Positions 5,061-6,015 of a DNA stretch of 6,015 bases are shown here, in pieces. Numbering within the stretch: the stretch's first letter is position 1; each line of letters begins with the position of its first letter. This DNA is from UBA5972 sp002430125 (GTDB lineage: Bacteria > Pseudomonadota > Alphaproteobacteria > Rhodobacterales > Rhodobacteraceae), in NCBI GenBank assembly GCA_937892915.1, contig CALBIC010000175.1, forward strand, positions 1-6,015, given 5' to 3'. Position numbers and translations under genes: made by a program. The notes under the pieces were generated by a model that was not told where the DNA came from, did no database searches, and saw nothing but the letters and a program-made list of their open reading frames with translations.

Positions 5061-5920
5061 GAAAACCGACGGCTGAACGATGTATCTGGCGGCGGCAATG
5101 TTGTCATGCCACCAGCGACGGGCCTGTCCAACCAAGGTTCGGAAACCGCCACCAAATCGCGGTAAAGCTGCGCCACAAAGCCCCGTCCTTTCGCGGCGGG
5201 CCAGTCTTTTGGTTGGAGGGCAATCGGCAATTCAGGAGCGCGCAAAACGATCCGCCGCCAGTGATGGACCAACAATATCCGGGCAACAAAGGCGTCAAGC
5301 GGTGCCAAATCTGCCGCCTCCAAATCCGAAAAATCTGTCATCAGTTTCTGATAGGCAGAACGCAACGCCTCGGGTGCGACGGCCAATTTGAACGCTGGAG
5401 GTACATCGTTTAACTGTCCCGTAACCGTCAATATCCCGCGCTTGCGCAGCCATTCAGGATCTGGCGCTTCGTTTGCCTGCCAAAGAAACCCACCTACACC
5501 CAGAACCAACCCCTGCGACGCCAGCACATCAACCTCGATCTTGGCACGCGCGCTGCGATCTACTGCTAAGCCTAAAATCCAATCCTTGCCTGCGTCTATC
5601 TGCACCGGCGCATAAATCCGCCGTGTCGCCGGCTCAAACTCTGCGATGCCTTTACTGCTGAGGCGGTAAAAACTGCGCCGCCCTTCGCGCTCGCGGATTA
5701 CCCAGCCTTCTTTCGCCAGTCGCGACAAAGCGGTGCGCAGCGCCCCCGGTTCAATCCGCATCCGTTCCAGAATCTCTTGCAGGCGCGCTGTGGAAACCCG
5801 CCCGCCGCGCGGTTGGATTGCATCACCAAATATCGTGATTACCAAGGACCAAACCCGCAAACGCCCATCTTTGTGAAGCTGGTCGATCAGGGGGCTAAGT
5901 GGGTCGTCAAGTCTGCGCAT
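5057..5920 (-). CDS. paaX: PaaX-family transcriptional repressor of phenylacetate catabolism
   Basis: A 287-residue regulator (E. coli PaaX is about 316). The N-terminal winged helix (about 22-90) contains SLVITIFGDAIQPRGG, the recognition segment EPGALRTALSRLAKEGWV (58-75) and the wing REREGRRSFYRLSSKG. A central PaaX-type domain follows (about 100-195). The C-terminal PaaX_C region has LVHHWRRIVLRAPELP (217-232) and DWPAAKGRGFVAQLYRDL (239-256). PaaX represses paa genes and is released by phenylacetyl-CoA, the substrate of the adjacent epoxidase, so feedback on paaABCDE is the natural inference. The ATG (5918-5920) has AGGA seven bases upstream. Its stop codon overlaps the stop of the convergent thioesterase gene on a shared CTAG (5057-5060). 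Shortness relative to E. coli is spread out; all domains seem present. Confidence 0.95.
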   Translation of the reverse strand: MRRLDDPLSPLIDQLHKDGRLRVWSLVITIFGDAIQPRGGRVSTARLQEILERMRIEPGALRTALSRLAKEGWVIREREGRRSFYRLSSKGIAEFEPATRRIYAPVQIDAGKDWILGLAVDRSARAKIEVDVLASQGLVLGVGGFLWQANEAPDPEWLRKRGILTVTGQLNDVPPAFKLAVAPEALRSAYQKLMTDFSDLEAADLAPLDAFVARILLVHHWRRIVLRAPELPIALQPKDWPAAKGRGFVAQLYRDLVAVSEPWLDRPVAGGMTTLPPPDTSFSRRFS

Positions 5921-5927
5921 AATCCGA

Positions 5928-5931
5928 TCCT
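5928..5931 (-). promoter_or_regulatory. paaX ribosome binding site
   Basis: AGGA on the minus strand, seven bases before the paaX ATG, supports the start at 5920. Confidence 0.55.
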
Positions 5932-5933
5932 AG

Positions 5934-5990
5934 AATATCCCGTTGGAAAAGGGAATCGCCCAAAATCGCATCAACTTTTGAAAATATCCC
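5934..5990. repeat. Direct repeat AATATCCC in the paaX upstream region
   Basis: AATATCCC occurs at 5934-5941 and again at 5983-5990, 49 bp apart, within the 95 bp visible upstream of paaX. The copies could be regulator half-sites, but eight-base repeats are weak evidence. I see no convincing -35/-10 pair in this stretch, no CGTTAC half-site like those upstream of paaA, and no further gene before the window ends. Confidence 0.2.
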
Positions 5991-6015
5991 CGCGCAGCCG
6001 CGTGAAAACCGCTTA

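Noticed and set aside
1..6015. Search for CRISPR arrays, tRNA or rRNA genes, insertion sequences, attachment sites, phage or defence genes.
   Set aside because: None is visible. The window is filled by ordinary chromosomal catabolic and regulatory genes.

Overview
The window is a stretch of alphaproteobacterial chromosome, most likely from a Rhodobacteraceae (roseobacter-type) organism. This rests on the style of the proteins, the moderate-to-high GC and the gene content, so the lineage is an inference and not a demonstrated assignment. Its core is the aerobic phenylacetate (phenylacetyl-CoA) catabolic locus. Almost all of the window is coding, and no gene-free stretch exceeds about 110 bases.

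Layout from left to right. Positions 29-782 (minus strand) hold a small two-gene unit, an ArsR-type regulator followed by an AHSA1/SRPBCC protein. They overlap by 8 bp and are driven by a good sigma70-type promoter at 812-840. Positions 889-4532 (minus strand) hold the complete ring-1,2-phenylacetyl-CoA epoxidase operon, read paaA-paaB-paaC-paaD-paaE from right to left. Spacing is very tight: 18 bp, then 1 bp overlap, 7 bp overlap and a 10 bp gap, which implies one transcript and translational coupling. Positions 4533-4628 are a 96 bp divergent control region. It has a paaA promoter, a strong paaA ribosome binding site and an inverted repeat CGTTAC-N26-GTAACG that straddles the paaA promoter. 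Positions 4629-5060 (plus strand) encode a PaaI-like hotdog-fold thioesterase. Positions 5057-5920 (minus strand) encode a PaaX-family repressor, convergent with the thioesterase; both genes end on one shared CTAG. The last 95 bp are the paaX upstream region, cut off by the window end.

How the genes fit together. PaaA (catalytic di-iron subunit), PaaB and PaaC form the epoxidase, PaaE supplies electrons from NADPH, and PaaD is thought to assist iron-sulfur assembly. The complex converts phenylacetyl-CoA to its 1,2-epoxide. The hotdog protein may hydrolyse CoA thioesters to release trapped CoA. PaaX is expected to repress the pathway until phenylacetyl-CoA accumulates. The CoA ligase (paaK), ring-opening enzyme (paaZ) and beta-oxidation genes (paaFGHJ) are not in the window.

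I found no new biological system. The points most worth checking are the operator-like inverted repeat, the hotdog protein's substituted HGG motif (CGQ here), and the shared stop tetranucleotide of the convergent genes.
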